Shown: piece by piece, positions 7,409-7,724 of the stretch | Numbering within the stretch: the stretch's first letter is position 1 | How the letters are laid out: each line of letters begins with the position of its first letter | Source: Saprospiraceae bacterium | Lineage (GTDB): Bacteria; Bacteroidota; Bacteroidia; Chitinophagales; Saprospiraceae | Length of the DNA stretch: 7,724 nt | Direction: 5' to 3' | Assembly: GCA_014379065.1 (NCBI GenBank) | Contig: JACMMM010000044.1 | Span: 1-7,724 of the forward strand | The notes under the pieces: model-generated | Databases searched by the model: none | Told to the model about the DNA's origin: nothing | Seen by the model: the letters and a program-made list of their open reading frames with translations, nothing else | Translations under genes and position numbers: made by a program

Positions 7409-7724
7409 ATGACAGCGTCCAACAAAATAGCATTGGTCACCGGCGGCAGCCGTGGCCTCGGTAAAGACATGGCTTTGAACCTCGCCCAAAAAGGCCTCCA
7501 TGTGATACTCACATACAACAGCAAAAAAGAAGAGGCCCTCGAAGTCGTGCGCCAAATCGAAGCAATCGGGCAAAAAGCGGCGGCTTTGCAATTGAACGTC
7601 GGCGAGGCGAGCAGCTTCGATGCTTTTATCGTTCAAGTACAGGAAGTGCTAAAGTCGCATTTCAACACCGAAAATCTTGATTTTCTGATCAATAATGCGG
7701 GCATTGGGGTTTATGCCGCTTTTG
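7409..7724 (+). CDS. Short-chain dehydrogenase/reductase (SDR), partial (C-terminus beyond right edge)
   Basis: From the ATG at 7409 the frame is open to the edge, giving 105 residues. The classical SDR Rossmann fold is clear: a first strand KIALV leads into the TGxxxGxG nucleotide-binding motif TGGSRGLG (11-18). Strand 2 is HVILTYN (31-37), with N37-S38-K39-K40 where NADP(H)-preferring SDRs usually place basic residues. Strand 4 carries NNAG (95-98). Family members use NAD(P)(H) to oxidise or reduce alcohols and carbonyls. The catalytic Ser-Tyr-Lys lies beyond the window, so activity cannot be confirmed and the substrate is unknown. The gene follows the AraC regulator in the same direction, a frequent regulator/SDR pairing. 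Confidence 0.93.
   Translation, partial: MTASNKIALVTGGSRGLGKDMALNLAQKGLHVILTYNSKKEEALEVVRQIEAIGQKAAALQLNVGEASSFDAFIVQVQEVLKSHFNTENLDFLINNAGIGVYAAF

Overview
The window looks like chromosomal DNA of a Bacteroidota bacterium, probably a Saprospiria- or Cytophagia-like lineage. Grounds: two periplasmic two-component-regulator propeller proteins in tandem, an AraC-type regulator of a sort common in that phylum, a TAnnTTTG (-7 type) promoter match, A-rich sequence instead of clear Shine-Dalgarno sites, and near-balanced base composition. The genus assignment is inference only. No tRNA, rRNA, CRISPR, insertion sequence or prophage feature was seen.

Left part, minus strand (read from 6247 down to 1): a 666-residue protein resembling a clan GH-A glycoside hydrolase (4247-6247) is followed, after a 59-base gap holding a terminator-like hairpin, by a 1059-residue membrane sensor histidine kinase (1008-4187). 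The kinase has about 14 beta-propeller blades, a Y_Y_Y domain, one membrane helix, and HisKA_3 and HATPase modules. Its stop codon overlaps by ATGA the start of a second secreted propeller protein (1-1011), which runs off the left edge after 337 residues. That overlap implies translational coupling of the two propeller proteins.

Right part, plus strand: a 161-base AT-rich divergent gap (6248-6408) separates the hydrolase-like gene from an AraC-family regulator (6409-7314). After 94 bases comes the start of a short-chain dehydrogenase/reductase (7409 to the right edge). The regulator and the SDR form a plausible regulator/target pair.

Working model (inference): the kinase and its coupled partner sense an external, perhaps glycan-related, signal in the periplasm and signal to a response regulator outside the window. 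The hydrolase-like protein may be functionally linked, but the hairpin between it and the kinase argues for at least partial transcriptional separation. I found no clear evidence of a wholly new system. The most notable points are the coupled tandem propeller proteins, the absence of a signal peptide on the hydrolase-like protein, and the apparently leaderless start of the AraC gene.
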